Shown here: positions 19,862-29,002 of the stretch, piece after piece
Layout: each line of letters begins with the position of its first letter
Position numbering within the stretch: the first letter of the stretch is position 1
Notes under the pieces: model-generated
Told to the model about the DNA's origin: nothing
Databases searched by the model: none
What the model saw: the letters and a program-made list of their open reading frames with translations, nothing else
Assembly (NCBI GenBank): GCA_002498365.1
Contig: DAHB01000005.1
Span: 355,290-419,289, forward strand
Origin: Methanomassiliicoccaceae archaeon UBA421
GTDB taxonomy: Archaea; Thermoplasmatota; Thermoplasmata; Methanomassiliicoccales; Methanomethylophilaceae
Length of the DNA: 64,000 bases
Direction: 5' to 3'
Made by a program: the position numbers and the translations under genes

Positions 19862-21154
19862 ATGAGCTATTCAGAATCATTATCCAGACTCCTGGCATCT
19901 GCAGATGCGTCGGAGGGTTGCAAACTCACAGTCATCTCCAAAGGCCGCAAGTATGAGGGCACCATGATGCCCCACCACGACTTCAGCTCCCCCGACATAC
20001 TCGTTCTGAAGCTGAAGAGCGGGTACAACATAGGCGTAAGGATGTACGGGGACTCCGAGGTCCGGGTGACCGAGCGGCCTTCCGACAGAAAGAAGGACGT
20101 CCCGCCCAGGGAGCCTAAGGATGGATTGAAGAAGCTGGTCCTGATCGGCACCGGAGGTACCATCGCATCATATGTCGACTACAGGACAGGGGCCGTCCAG
20201 CCCGCCTTATCCACGTCCGAGCTGGTGAATGCGGTTCCGGAGCTGAGGGGCGTAGCCAACATCGAGGCCAGAGTGCTCTTCTCGATATTCTCCGAGAACA
20301 TGAATGTGGAACACTGGCAGAAGCTGGCCGAGGCAGTATCCGAGGAGATAAACGCCGGTGCCGACGGGATAATCATACCCCACGGCACCGACACCATGGG
20401 ATACACCGCCGCGGCCCTGTCCTTCATGCTCGGAGAAGTACCCAAGCCCGTAGTGCTCGTGGGCGCCCAGAGGTCTTCCGACCGTCCGTCGTCCGATGCA
20501 ACCGGCAACCTGATGGCAAGTGCCAGGTTCTGTGTCGAGGGCGGCAGGGCCGGAGTGTTCGTGGTCATGCACGACACTCATGGAGATGATTCTTTCGCCG
20601 TGCACCTGGGGACCCGCGTGAGGAAGATGCACACCTCGAGGCGCGACGCCTTCCGCAGCATCAACGTTCCGCCGGTGGCCCGCATGGACGCCGGAGGAAA
20701 GATAGAATTCTCCGGCCCGGGGAGGGCCGTTTCCAAAGGAAAGTCGGCCGTCAGGACGGGAATGGAGAAGAAATGCGTCCTTCTGCAGTCATATCCGGGG
20801 ATGGACCCGGACATGTTCACCGACGTCCTGCTCGCCAGCAGGGGCGCCGTCATAGCGGGCTCCGGGCTGGGCCATGTGAACGAGAACATGATCCCCGCCA
20901 TCAAGGAGGCGGTCGATTCAGGTACCATCGTGATCATAACGTCCCAGTGCCTGGGAGGGACGACGAATCTAAACGTATACAATACCGGGAGGGACATGCT
21001 CTCCGCCGGCGCGGTTCCCGTGGGCGATATGCTGCCCGAGACGGCATACGTGAAGCTGATGTGGGCCATCGCGAACTCTGCCGGCAGGGAAGAGGCCGTG
21101 GAGCTGATGAAGGCCCCGCTCGCCGGCGAGACGGGCGACAGGAGGGTGGCCTGA
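19862..21154 (+). CDS. gatD: Glu-tRNA(Gln) amidotransferase subunit D
   Basis: Asparaginase-like subunit of the archaeal GatDE complex; it releases ammonia from an amide donor for converting Glu-tRNA(Gln) to Gln-tRNA(Gln). The first 75 residues form the small N-terminal beta domain. The asparaginase core follows with GTGGTIAS (nucleophile Thr, near residue 100), HGTDTMGYT (near residue 178) and QRSSDRPSSDA. The 430-aa length is usual. It is directly coupled to gatE (TGATG junction, 1-bp overlap). Confidence 0.97.
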   Translation: MSYSESLSRLLASADASEGCKLTVISKGRKYEGTMMPHHDFSSPDILVLKLKSGYNIGVRMYGDSEVRVTERPSDRKKDVPPREPKDGLKKLVLIGTGGTIASYVDYRTGAVQPALSTSELVNAVPELRGVANIEARVLFSIFSENMNVEHWQKLAEAVSEEINAGADGIIIPHGTDTMGYTAAALSFMLGEVPKPVVLVGAQRSSDRPSSDATGNLMASARFCVEGGRAGVFVVMHDTHGDDSFAVHLGTRVRKMHTSRRDAFRSINVPPVARMDAGGKIEFSGPGRAVSKGKSAVRTGMEKKCVLLQSYPGMDPDMFTDVLLASRGAVIAGSGLGHVNENMIPAIKEAVDSGTIVIITSQCLGGTTNLNVYNTGRDMLSAGAVPVGDMLPETAYVKLMWAIANSAGREEAVELMKAPLAGETGDRRVA

Positions 21155-23019
21155 TGGACTATGAAATGATGTGCGGGATAGAGATACACCAGCAGCTGGA
21201 CACCAAGAAGCTGTTCTGCTCATGCGACACGGTGCTCTGCGACGAGGGGTTCGGTGCGCACTACCGTAAACTAAGGCCCACGACCAGCGAGATGGGGGAG
21301 ATAGACCGCGCGGCGCTGGCACAGCACGAGAGGCACATGGAATTCAGGTACCAATGCTGCCACGGATGCTCATGCCTGGTGGACCTGGACGAGGAGCCGC
21401 CGCATGACGTAAACAAAGAGGCCATGGACGTCTCGCTGGTTTTCGCCTCCATGCTGAACGCGGACATAACCGATGAGATCCACTTCATGAGGAAGATAGT
21501 GGTGGACGGTTCGAACACCTCCGGTTTCCAGAGGACGGCATTGGTGTCGACGGGCGGAGAGGTGGAGGTCAACGGAAGGAAGATCTCGATACTGTCGATC
21601 TGTCTCGAAGAGGACGCGGCCCGCAAGATGGAGACCAAAGGCAACGAAGTGACCTACAGGCTCGACCGCCTGGGCTTCCCCCTCATCGAAGTGGCCACGG
21701 GTCCGGACATGAGGACCCCGGAAGAGGTGATGGAGGTGGCCATGCGCCTCGGCTCGCTGCTCAGGGCGACCAAAAAGGTGAAGCGCGGCATCGGGACCAT
21801 AAGGGAGGACCTGAACATCTCCATCCCGGGCGGGGCCCGCATCGAGATCAAAGGGGTGCAGGAGCTCAAGATGCTGCCGGACTTCGTGCGCAACGAGGTG
21901 AACAGGCAGAAGATGCTCCTGGAAGTGAAGAAGATCCTCGGGAAACGGGGAGTGAAGCCCATAGCCGCCGGAATAGTCGATGCGACGGACGTTTTCAGGG
22001 AATGCCCTTCCAAGATCGTCACGGCCGCCATCAAGAGCAAGGGTGCGGTCCTGGCAGTGAAACTTCCAGGCTTCGCCGGGGTCATGAACGGCGAAAACGG
22101 GAGGCTGAGGCTGGGAGCAGAGATGGCCCAGCGGGCAAGGACCCACGGGGTCAAGGGCATATTCCATTCCGACGAACTTCCGAACTACGGGATCGACATG
22201 GAATACGTCGACGCGCTGAAGGTCTATCTCGGAATATCGTCTCCAGAAGACGCGTTCGTCATATGCGCGGCGCCCGAGGCTACCGCCAGGGAGGCGCTGG
22301 TCGCCGCAGTCGACCGTGCCAACGAGGCGCTGGAAGGCATCCCGGAAGAGACCAGGGACCCCCTGCCGGACGGCACCACGAAATACTCGAGGCCTCTGCC
22401 GGGAGCGGCCAGGATGTATCCGGAGACCGACGTGCCTCCGACCCTTATAACCGAGGAGAAAGCGGCGGAGATCAGGGCGTCCATTCCTGAATTTCCGGAG
22501 CAGATCGAGAAAAGGCTGGTCGAACAGTACGGGATCAACGCCCAGCAGGCCCATCAGATGCTTAGGGAGAGCAACTACGAGCTCTTCGAGAGGCTGGCGG
22601 GGGCCCACCGCGGGCTGTCTTCCGTTGTTGCGACCACGCTTACAAACACCTACAGCGAGCTGGAGCGCGAGGGGATAGCGGCCACCGAAATCCCCGAATC
22701 CGCGATGATCGGGACATTCGATATGCTGGCACATAGCAAGTTCGCGAAAGAGGCGCTTCCCGACATATTACGAGAGGTGTCCAAGGGCACAACCCCTCAG
22801 GCGGCCGTCTCGAAGCTGGGGCTGGAGGCGGTGGAGGAGGACGAGGCGACTAGGATAGTCGCATCTATAGTCAGGGAGAGGGAGGATTTCGTGCGCAGCA
22901 AGGGAATGGAGGCCATAGGTCCCCTGATGGGCCCCGTGATGGCCGCGCTCAGAGGAAAGATCGACGGAAAGGCCGCCAACGATATTCTCGCGAAAGAGAT
23001 CTCAAAGCTTATCGGATGA
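21154..23019 (+). CDS. gatE: Glu-tRNA(Gln) amidotransferase subunit E
   Basis: Kinase/tRNA-binding subunit of GatDE, 621 aa. It begins with CGIEIHQQLDTKKLFCSC, the GatB/E cradle with its cysteine metal site, and includes the catalytic strand FPLIEVATGPDMRTPEE. An inserted GAD-type domain lies around residues 270-390, and a C-terminal YqeY-like helical domain (AVSKLGLEAVEEDEATRIV) binds the tRNA elbow. Start ATG 21154 is fixed by the TGATG junction with gatD. Its 3' end overlaps the convergent methyltransferase gene by 18 bp. Confidence 0.97.
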   Translation: MDYEMMCGIEIHQQLDTKKLFCSCDTVLCDEGFGAHYRKLRPTTSEMGEIDRAALAQHERHMEFRYQCCHGCSCLVDLDEEPPHDVNKEAMDVSLVFASMLNADITDEIHFMRKIVVDGSNTSGFQRTALVSTGGEVEVNGRKISILSICLEEDAARKMETKGNEVTYRLDRLGFPLIEVATGPDMRTPEEVMEVAMRLGSLLRATKKVKRGIGTIREDLNISIPGGARIEIKGVQELKMLPDFVRNEVNRQKMLLEVKKILGKRGVKPIAAGIVDATDVFRECPSKIVTAAIKSKGAVLAVKLPGFAGVMNGENGRLRLGAEMAQRARTHGVKGIFHSDELPNYGIDMEYVDALKVYLGISSPEDAFVICAAPEATAREALVAAVDRANEALEGIPEETRDPLPDGTTKYSRPLPGAARMYPETDVPPTLITEEKAAEIRASIPEFPEQIEKRLVEQYGINAQQAHQMLRESNYELFERLAGAHRGLSSVVATTLTNTYSELEREGIAATEIPESAMIGTFDMLAHSKFAKEALPDILREVSKGTTPQAAVSKLGLEAVEEDEATRIVASIVREREDFVRSKGMEAIGPLMGPVMAALRGKIDGKAANDILAKEISKLIG

Positions 23020-23580
23020 GGATATCTGCAGCACCCGCAACCGCTCGAAGAACAGCGGTAGCTCCCCCAGTATCTTGACCGAATATATTGAAAGCAGAGA
23101 TTCCAGCATCTCCCGGTCCATTAGAGAAGATACAACGACGACCACACGCCATCCCTCGTTCCCATGCTCCTCCGCGCCTCCAAGAAGTCCGGGGAGGGGC
23201 CCCAGGCCCCCCTCGCCCCCGGACCACGCCTCGGACAGTTCGCAATCGTCGTCCACGGGCAGGTAAGGGAGGTTGAAAATTATCGTGTCGAACCTGCCGG
23301 ACACGGAACCGTATACGTCCGTTTCGATAACGTCGATATTGATCCCGTTGAGTTCGGCGTTCCTTCTGGTGAGCTCCACTGCGCGAGGGTTGATGTCTCC
23401 CGCCGTGACAACCGCTCCCGCCATTGCGCAGTGCAGGGACACGATCCCGGAACCGCAACCTATCTCAAGCACCTTTTCCCCTGCCGCGACATCGAGGCAG
23501 CTTATGAGTAACAAGCTGTCTTCCGAAGGCGGATAGACGCGGCTGTCCACCTCTGTCACTATCTCAGGGATATAAAGCAT
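23002..23580 (-). CDS. HemK2/PrmC-type N5-glutamine methyltransferase
   Basis: SAM-dependent methyltransferase of 192 aa. EIGCGSGIVSLHCA (motif I) is followed by GDINPRAVELTRRN, and the substrate-amide motif is NLPYLP where the family normally has NPPY. This size and pattern fit archaeal HemK2/Mtq2-like enzymes that methylate the GGQ glutamine of release factor aRF1. The start ATG 23580 begins MLYIPEIVTEV with the VYPPSEDS motif of the family 16 residues on; upstream in-frame ATGs encode unconvincing sequence. Confidence 0.87.
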   Translation of the reverse strand: MLYIPEIVTEVDSRVYPPSEDSLLLISCLDVAAGEKVLEIGCGSGIVSLHCAMAGAVVTAGDINPRAVELTRRNAELNGINIDVIETDVYGSVSGRFDTIIFNLPYLPVDDDCELSEAWSGGEGGLGPLPGLLGGAEEHGNEGWRVVVVVSSLMDREMLESLLSIYSVKILGELPLFFERLRVLQISSSDKL

Positions 23581-23650
23581 ACATTCAAAATATCGGCATC
23601 GATGATATATTATGCGGAACAAGCTTAATCGCACTCCCGAATGGAAGAGT

Positions 23651-24223
23651 ATGATTAGACTCGATGTCCTGGCCCCGGGGAGGTTGGAAAGGGACGGCGA
23701 GGGCAAAGTGATCAGCGCAGACTCTACGTGCATTTTGATCAGAACCGACAACGGGCTCATCGTCGTAGACCCCAGTACAAATTATATGAGGCCGATGATA
23801 AAAGACTCCCTCAGGCGTTACGGAGTTATGTTCGGGGATGTCAGCGCGGTCGTCCTTACCCATGCGCATGCGGACCACATACAGAATCTGAGCCTTTTCC
23901 CCAAGGCCGCGATATATATCCACGAAGGGGAAGATATCGAAATAGAGGGAGCAATAGTCGTCAAGGAAGAGGAGATGCAGCTCGTGCCCGGCGTCAGACT
24001 GGTCCACACGCCCGGGCATACCGAGGGGTCCATGAGCGTTTTCGTAGATGCGGACCGCAGGTTTGTGATCGCCGGCGATGCCATACCGACGGAGAGCAAC
24101 TACAGGAAGATGTATCCTCCTGCGGTCAACTGCAATGCCGAGGCCGCGTTGCAAAGTATTAAGAAGATAAAGAGATACGCAGACGTGATCATACCCGGAC
24201 ATGGTTTTCCGTTTATGGCCTGA
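23651..24223 (+). CDS. metallo-beta-lactamase fold hydrolase
   Basis: A 190-aa single-domain zinc hydrolase. The metal motif is THAHADH near residue 72, followed by VHTPGHTEGS (near residue 121), GDAIP and the last His in IPGHGFPF. There is no second domain, so it falls among small glyoxalase II-like/RNase-unrelated members; its substrate is unknown. An in-frame ATG at 23612 could add 13 residues. It shares a 70-bp AT-rich divergent promoter region with the HemK2-like gene and is followed closely by the zinc-ribbon gene. Confidence 0.85.
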   Translation: MIRLDVLAPGRLERDGEGKVISADSTCILIRTDNGLIVVDPSTNYMRPMIKDSLRRYGVMFGDVSAVVLTHAHADHIQNLSLFPKAAIYIHEGEDIEIEGAIVVKEEEMQLVPGVRLVHTPGHTEGSMSVFVDADRRFVIAGDAIPTESNYRKMYPPAVNCNAEAALQSIKKIKRYADVIIPGHGFPFMA

Positions 24224-24234
24224 ATGTGATTATC

Positions 24235-24864
24235 ATGAACGACGAAGAACTTCCCGAATTCATCATTTTCGAATGCGCGAAATGCCGTGATTTCACGGAG
24301 CATGAGATACTGAAAGGAAGGTTCGGCAAGGCATCGGTATCCGGGACCTTCAAATGCACCGAGTGCGGGACAGTTGCTTCTACGACCATACGCCTCCCCG
24401 AGGACATAAAGGTCAAAGTCGTTTTCAGCGACGGGGACGTGACGTCGGTAACAGAGACCGTTCTGAAAAGCAACGAGATCGTAGAGAAGGGGGACGAGTT
24501 CTTTTTAGACAGCGGCGAGAGGGTCCGTGTGACGCTCATCGACGAGGAATCGGGAAGGAACCCGCGCAGGGCGCAGGCCACGAGGATCAAGTGCCTCTGG
24601 GTCAAGCAGTTCGGTGTGCTCAATGTTAAAGTATCTATAAACGACAACCACCGCACCCTTTCGATGGTGGTCGAGGCGGAGCCGGACGACGATTTCACCA
24701 TCGGCATGACGATACCTTTTGAAGATTTTGACTGCTACGTACATGCGATCAAGACGAAGGACAGGCTCCTAAGGAAAGGTTCCGCGGAAGCCCGCGACAT
24801 CACCAGGGTCTACGGCAAGATCCGCAAGAAAGAGTATGCCGTAATGGATTTCGACGACGAGTGA
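24235..24864 (+). CDS. HVO_0476-type zinc-ribbon protein
   Basis: A 209-aa protein with an N-terminal zinc ribbon formed by CAKC (about residue 14) and CTEC (about residue 42), then a beta-rich region. It matches the archaeal family usually called HVO_0476 zinc finger protein, of unknown role. ATG 24235 is used; a GTG at 24226 would add three residues. Its stop touches the stop of the convergent phosphatase gene (TGATCA junction). Confidence 0.8.
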   Translation: MNDEELPEFIIFECAKCRDFTEHEILKGRFGKASVSGTFKCTECGTVASTTIRLPEDIKVKVVFSDGDVTSVTETVLKSNEIVEKGDEFFLDSGERVRVTLIDEESGRNPRRAQATRIKCLWVKQFGVLNVKVSINDNHRTLSMVVEAEPDDDFTIGMTIPFEDFDCYVHAIKTKDRLLRKGSAEARDITRVYGKIRKKEYAVMDFDDE

Positions 24865-25509
24865 TCATCCGAATATAATGTCCAGCACATCGGAGATGTT
24901 GTCGGAGCGCACCACTGCGTCCGCGGCCTCTATCGTCATCTCGTCAATCGGGTTGAAGGCTATCGACAGACCGCTGTTCCTGAACATGCCGATGTCGGTG
25001 AACGAGTTGCCTATGGACACTGTGCGGTCCTTGTCCGTGCCGTATTTTTTCTGGAACTCCCTGACGTTTATGCCTTTATCACGGAGGTCCACGTTCATTA
25101 TCCCCTCTCCGGTTAGGCGGCCGTCATCGTAGGTCTCCAGAGAATCAGCAATGTAGTCGTCGAAGCCGAACTCTTCTGCGATCATTTTCGCGGCGGCGTC
25201 GATGCCTCCGCTGACTATCACACATCTGATGTCCTCGGACCGCAGGGCGGCGACGGTCTCCTGTATCCCCTCGGTCAGAGGCATTGTCCGGAAAGCGAGG
25301 GCGATGTCGTCCATGGTGACGTCCGGGTCTGCTTTTTTCCATAGGGCGATGTCCCTTCGCATGAACTCCGGTTCGTCTATCTCCCCCGAGCAGAACGCGT
25401 CATAAGATTCTTCGTTGTCCACCTCGTACACGTCGTGGACCCATCCCCATGAGCTCCTCTGGGTGGTCAGGGTCCCGTCCATATCGAAACAAACAAGTTC
25501 GTAATCCAT
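24865..25509 (-). CDS. HAD-family phosphatase, SerB-like
   Basis: A 214-aa haloacid dehalogenase phosphatase. Motif I CFDMDGTLT contains the nucleophile Asp near residue 9, motif II is VIVSGGIDAAA, and motif IV is GNSFTDIGMF. The alpha-helical cap and spacing match subclass IB enzymes such as phosphoserine phosphatase. Serine biosynthesis is the likely role, but related enzymes use other phosphomonoesters, so the substrate is inferred. Confidence 0.83.
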   Translation of the reverse strand: MDYELVCFDMDGTLTTQRSSWGWVHDVYEVDNEESYDAFCSGEIDEPEFMRRDIALWKKADPDVTMDDIALAFRTMPLTEGIQETVAALRSEDIRCVIVSGGIDAAAKMIAEEFGFDDYIADSLETYDDGRLTGEGIMNVDLRDKGINVREFQKKYGTDKDRTVSIGNSFTDIGMFRNSGLSIAFNPIDEMTIEAADAVVRSDNISDVLDIIFG

Positions 25510-25547
25510 GGGTCGGGGATGTCAGGGCCCGGTTAAAACTGTGTCCC

Positions 25548-26417
25548 TCATTGTCTTCTCATGAGCAGTCCTGCGATTATGAAGAAAACCGCCCCGGTTC
25601 CGATCAGATATGATATGCTGAACACCGGTGAGACCATCCAGTCTCCGATATAGAGGTCGAAACCCAGAAGGTCCCTGTGCTCCTGGACCTCTCCGAAGGC
25701 CGAAAAAGCGGCATCGAGGGCCGGTGTCCCGAGTATGTCCCTGGCCACGGCCGCCGAATGGGTCGCCGGTACGAAGGTCAGGACGGACTGCACGCCTTTT
25801 GAGAAGTATCCTATCGGGACGAATGTCCCCGTCAGGAAGCCTATCAGTACGTTCAATACCGCTGCGAAGCCGTCGAAGGCGGCCTTGGACCTGAGCAGTG
25901 CGGTGACCAGGAACACGAATGCGCAGGAAGAGAACACCGACGGCACCATCAACACCGCGGCCTGGAGCATCGATATCGCTCCGAACCCGTGCCCGGAAGC
26001 AAACATGAACGCTTCTCCGAGTATCAGGAAAACGAAGGTCATGACAAGTCCTATGACGAACGTCGATAGAAGGTATCCCGCGGTGATCGAAAAAGAGCTC
26101 ACGGGCGCCGATCTCAGGTCGTCGAGCGCACCCGTGTGCCGGTCCTTTATTATCAGGCCCATGGCGGCCACGGACGACGAAACGGGCACGATCCCTGCAA
26201 GCCCTGCGATGATCCAGGCGTCGGACATGGCCGCCGCGCCCGGGTATCCTTCGAACCCGGAAACGATCGAGCTCCTGAGTATCGCGATGTACAGGACCAG
26301 AACTATCAGCACGCTGAGGGTCGAGAACAAGACCGAAGACCGGTCCCTGAAGAAGATCCTAATCCCTCTTTCGGTAAGGGCGGCGGCCACACGCATATTC
26401 TCGGAAAGGTCAGCCAT
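25548..26417 (-). CDS. ABC-2 type exporter permease (second copy)
   Basis: A 289-aa membrane protein with about six TM helices, N-terminal RIFFRDRSSVLFSTLS and the internal motif ATHSAAVARDIL near residue 220. It is clearly paralogous to the permease just upstream (shared FFRDR start, ILRxSxxSG, VPVSSS/VPVTTT, THSAA, GDWM). The two genes overlap by 8 bp and would form a heterodimeric channel with the ATPase encoded first in the operon. Substrate unknown. Confidence 0.88.
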   Translation of the reverse strand: MADLSENMRVAAALTERGIRIFFRDRSSVLFSTLSVLIVLVLYIAILRSSIVSGFEGYPGAAAMSDAWIIAGLAGIVPVSSSVAAMGLIIKDRHTGALDDLRSAPVSSFSITAGYLLSTFVIGLVMTFVFLILGEAFMFASGHGFGAISMLQAAVLMVPSVFSSCAFVFLVTALLRSKAAFDGFAAVLNVLIGFLTGTFVPIGYFSKGVQSVLTFVPATHSAAVARDILGTPALDAAFSAFGEVQEHRDLLGFDLYIGDWMVSPVFSISYLIGTGAVFFIIAGLLMRRQ

Positions 26418-27303
26418 CTCTTCGCCTCCTGTTCATGTTGAACGCCGCCAAAACGAAGAACGCGGCAGCCGTGACCGCAAGTATCGCCGCGCCCGACCAT
26501 TCGGGGAACATCCAATCTCCGAGATACAGGTCGTAGCCGAGGTCATGTCTGAAAGTCTCCAATTGGACGTCCGGGGCCCCGGAGAACATCTCCGCCGCGG
26601 AAGGGCCCGCCAAGATATCTCTGAAAAGCGCGGCGGAGTGGGTGACGGGCAGCATCGAGCAGGCGAAGCCCACCGGTCCGGGGAGCATTCCCAGCGGCAC
26701 ATAGACTCCGGCCACGAACCCAACCATGACGCCTATGATCATCGAAAGTCCGGAAAAACCCCCTTCGCTCCAAATGAACGAAGTAACGAAGAACAGTATG
26801 GATGTCGAAGACAAGACGGAGAGGAGGAGCACGCCCAACAGCCGCATCAGCTGTACCGCGCCTATGATCGGTGCGCCTGTCGCCACTATGTACGCCTCGC
26901 ACAGGACGAGCGTCGTAATCGACATGACGCAGCCGACCACGAAAGTCGACAGAACGTACCCGATGGTAAGGACGTACGCGGATGCGGGCGAGGCCCTGAA
27001 ATCCTCGGTCCTGCCCGAGTAACGGTCGGAAACGAGAAGTCCGAGAGATCCGGCGGTCGTGGTGACCGGGACGATCGCGAGCAGCCCGCCCACGAGCCAA
27101 AGGTCAGTCACTTCCGCCGCGCCAGGCAAGCCGGTGCCGGAGATGAACGAATCTCTCAGAATGAACGCGTACAGTCCTAGGACCACAAGCGCGCCCATCA
27201 GCGAGAAGAATACCGAAGCGCGGTCCCTGAAGAACAACGTAGTGTTCCTTTTGGTCAATGCCAATATCGAAGAAGGCGGCGGCGCTTTTGCGTTGAAGCT
27301 CAA
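26410..27303 (-). CDS. ABC-2 type exporter permease (first copy)
   Basis: A 297-aa multi-pass permease with about six TM helices; LFFRDRASVFFSLMG opens the first segment and VTHSAALFRDIL lies before the last. The start appears to be TTG at 27303, overlapping the ATPase stop as TTGA, with a Shine-Dalgarno-like ggagaggt upstream. A short basic tail (MNRRRR) ends it in the cytoplasm. It is paralogous to the gene that follows, suggesting a tandem duplication. Confidence 0.88.
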   Translation of the reverse strand: MSFNAKAPPPSSILALTKRNTTLFFRDRASVFFSLMGALVVLGLYAFILRDSFISGTGLPGAAEVTDLWLVGGLLAIVPVTTTAGSLGLLVSDRYSGRTEDFRASPASAYVLTIGYVLSTFVVGCVMSITTLVLCEAYIVATGAPIIGAVQLMRLLGVLLLSVLSSTSILFFVTSFIWSEGGFSGLSMIIGVMVGFVAGVYVPLGMLPGPVGFACSMLPVTHSAALFRDILAGPSAAEMFSGAPDVQLETFRHDLGYDLYLGDWMFPEWSGAAILAVTAAAFFVLAAFNMNRRRRDG

Positions 27304-28211
27304 ATCATAACCTCTCCGGTAATACCGATGAACGCATCGTCCATGGTGCCCATTTTAACCTCGAGCGCATCGATGTACTCTTTGTAACGGAAGATAAGGT
27401 CTATCGAATCCTTTGTGCTGGATAACTTGATCTTTATGCGTTCTCCCCCGTCCATCTCGTACTTCACGGAGTCGGCGTCAAGGGCGGACGTCAGCAGGCC
27501 GATGTTTTTCGATGAGATCAGAAGGACGTCCGAGCTGTATCTCTCCCTGAGCTCGGAAGGCGTACCGACCGCCGCGATCCTGCCTCTGTTTATGACGACC
27601 ACCTGGTCTGCGCCTTCGGCCTCCTCCATATAGTGTGTGGTCAGGAATACGGTCATGCCGTCCTCTTTCAATCTCTGGATGGTGTTCCAGATATTCTTCC
27701 TGGTCTGCGGGTCGAGTCCGGTCGTCGGTTCGTCCAGCATCAGGATCCTGGGCCGGCTGACCAGGGCGCGGGCGATGTCCGAGCGTCTCCTCTGCCCCCC
27801 GGAGAGCTTGCCGTAAGGGCGGTCCAAAAACTCTCCGGCGCCTGCGGCGGCCGATGCCCACAGGACCCTTCTCTCGAGTTCTTCCCTTCCGAGTCCGTAG
27901 AGGGCGCCCCTTGTCCTGATGTTCTCCCTTACGGTCAGCAGGGGATCGAGGACCCCGTTCTGGAAGACTATGCCCAGTATCCTCCGTATCTCGGCGTCCT
28001 CTTCCCCAATACGGTGGCCGTCGACCACGATCTCTCCCTTATCATGAGCCAGAAGCGTGCATATCATGTTTATGGTGGTGCTCTTTCCGGCGCCGTTCGG
28101 TCCCAGGAACGCGAAGAGCTGATTCTCCCCCACGCTGAACGAGATATCGTCTACGGCAAGTATGTCTCCGTAGCTTTTGCCGAGTCCAGCGACCTTGATT
28201 ATCTCGCGCAT
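27300..28211 (-). CDS. ABC exporter ATP-binding protein (DrrA type)
   Basis: A 303-aa ATPase with Walker A GPNGAGKST (about residue 38), a Q-loop in VFQNGVL, signature LSGGQRRRSDIARAL, Walker B ILMLDEPTTGLDP and a switch His in FLTTHYMEEAE. The C-terminal 80 residues form the small domain seen in drug and polyketide exporters of the DrrA/CcmA group. Start ATG 28211 begins MREIIKVAGLGKSYGD; upstream in-frame ATGs lie in the promoter region. It is followed without a gap by two permease genes, forming a complete exporter. Confidence 0.93.
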   Translation of the reverse strand: MREIIKVAGLGKSYGDILAVDDISFSVGENQLFAFLGPNGAGKSTTINMICTLLAHDKGEIVVDGHRIGEEDAEIRRILGIVFQNGVLDPLLTVRENIRTRGALYGLGREELERRVLWASAAAGAGEFLDRPYGKLSGGQRRRSDIARALVSRPRILMLDEPTTGLDPQTRKNIWNTIQRLKEDGMTVFLTTHYMEEAEGADQVVVINRGRIAAVGTPSELRERYSSDVLLISSKNIGLLTSALDADSVKYEMDGGERIKIKLSSTKDSIDLIFRYKEYIDALEVKMGTMDDAFIGITGEVMI

Positions 28212-28272
28212 GGTACCAGATGGTAGAATTAACGGATAAAATGTTATCCTAACGATTTTATTGTTGGGAACC

Positions 28273-28998
28273 ATGGGAAGGACGATGCTGCTCATCATAG
28301 GTACCGGTCACGTTTTCAAGATGGAGGAGCAGGTGCGATTCATCATCAAGAACACCTGGCCCGACGCGGTGCTGGTGGAACTCGACGAGAAAAGGTTCCA
28401 GGTGATGGACGGCACATACGAGCATCCCAAGGACCAGAAGCCGGTGAAGATACCCGGGATCTTGAAATCCCTGGGAAAGACCCAGAGCAGGACGGCATCG
28501 CAGTTCGGCACCTATGCGGGCATGGAGCTCCTGGAGGCGTGCAGGGCCGGAAAGGCAGCAGGCGCGGAAGTGATGCTCATCGACGGGGATGCGGTGGAGA
28601 TGCTCCTGAGGATGTGGGACGAGATGTCGCTGATGGAGAAGCTCCGCTGGCGCTTCTCGGGAATGAAGGACAGGAAGTCCTCGAGGAAGGACGTAGAGAA
28701 GACCCAGAAGGATTTTTCCGATAACGAGGAAGATTACATGGACGGCATGAGGCGCCGCTACCCGACCATGATGCGGATAATACTTGATGAACGTAACGAG
28801 GCGATGGCGGAAAAAATCGTCGAAGCCTCGGCGAGATACAAAAAAATGATAGCGGTCGTCGGGGACGCGCATGTCGAAGGGATAGTCAGGTTGCTTCCCG
28901 AGGACATGGACGTAAGGAAAGTGCGCCTGGCGGACATCAGGGACGAACAAAAAATAGGTAAGCTCATGTCCGATATATGGTACGAAAGGCTGGAATGA
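28273..28998 (+). CDS. TraB/PrgY-domain protein
   Basis: A 241-aa protein of the TraB family, marked by IGTGHVFK at the N terminus, VLVELDEKRF, the QFGTYAGMELLEA helix and VVGDAHVEGI near the C terminus. Family members are proposed metal-dependent proteases or pheromone-shutdown proteins, but activity in archaea is unproven. Unlike many archaeal relatives it has no C-terminal membrane region. It is divergent from the ABC exporter across 61 bp and ends just before thyX. Confidence 0.82.
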   Translation: MGRTMLLIIGTGHVFKMEEQVRFIIKNTWPDAVLVELDEKRFQVMDGTYEHPKDQKPVKIPGILKSLGKTQSRTASQFGTYAGMELLEACRAGKAAGAEVMLIDGDAVEMLLRMWDEMSLMEKLRWRFSGMKDRKSSRKDVEKTQKDFSDNEEDYMDGMRRRYPTMMRIILDERNEAMAEKIVEASARYKKMIAVVGDAHVEGIVRLLPEDMDVRKVRLADIRDEQKIGKLMSDIWYERLE

Positions 28999-29002
28999 TC
29001 CA

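Noticed and set aside
18060..19865. Plus-strand frame of 601 codons across purD and hypB
   Set aside because: Antisense shadow; both minus-strand genes have complete motifs and normal lengths.
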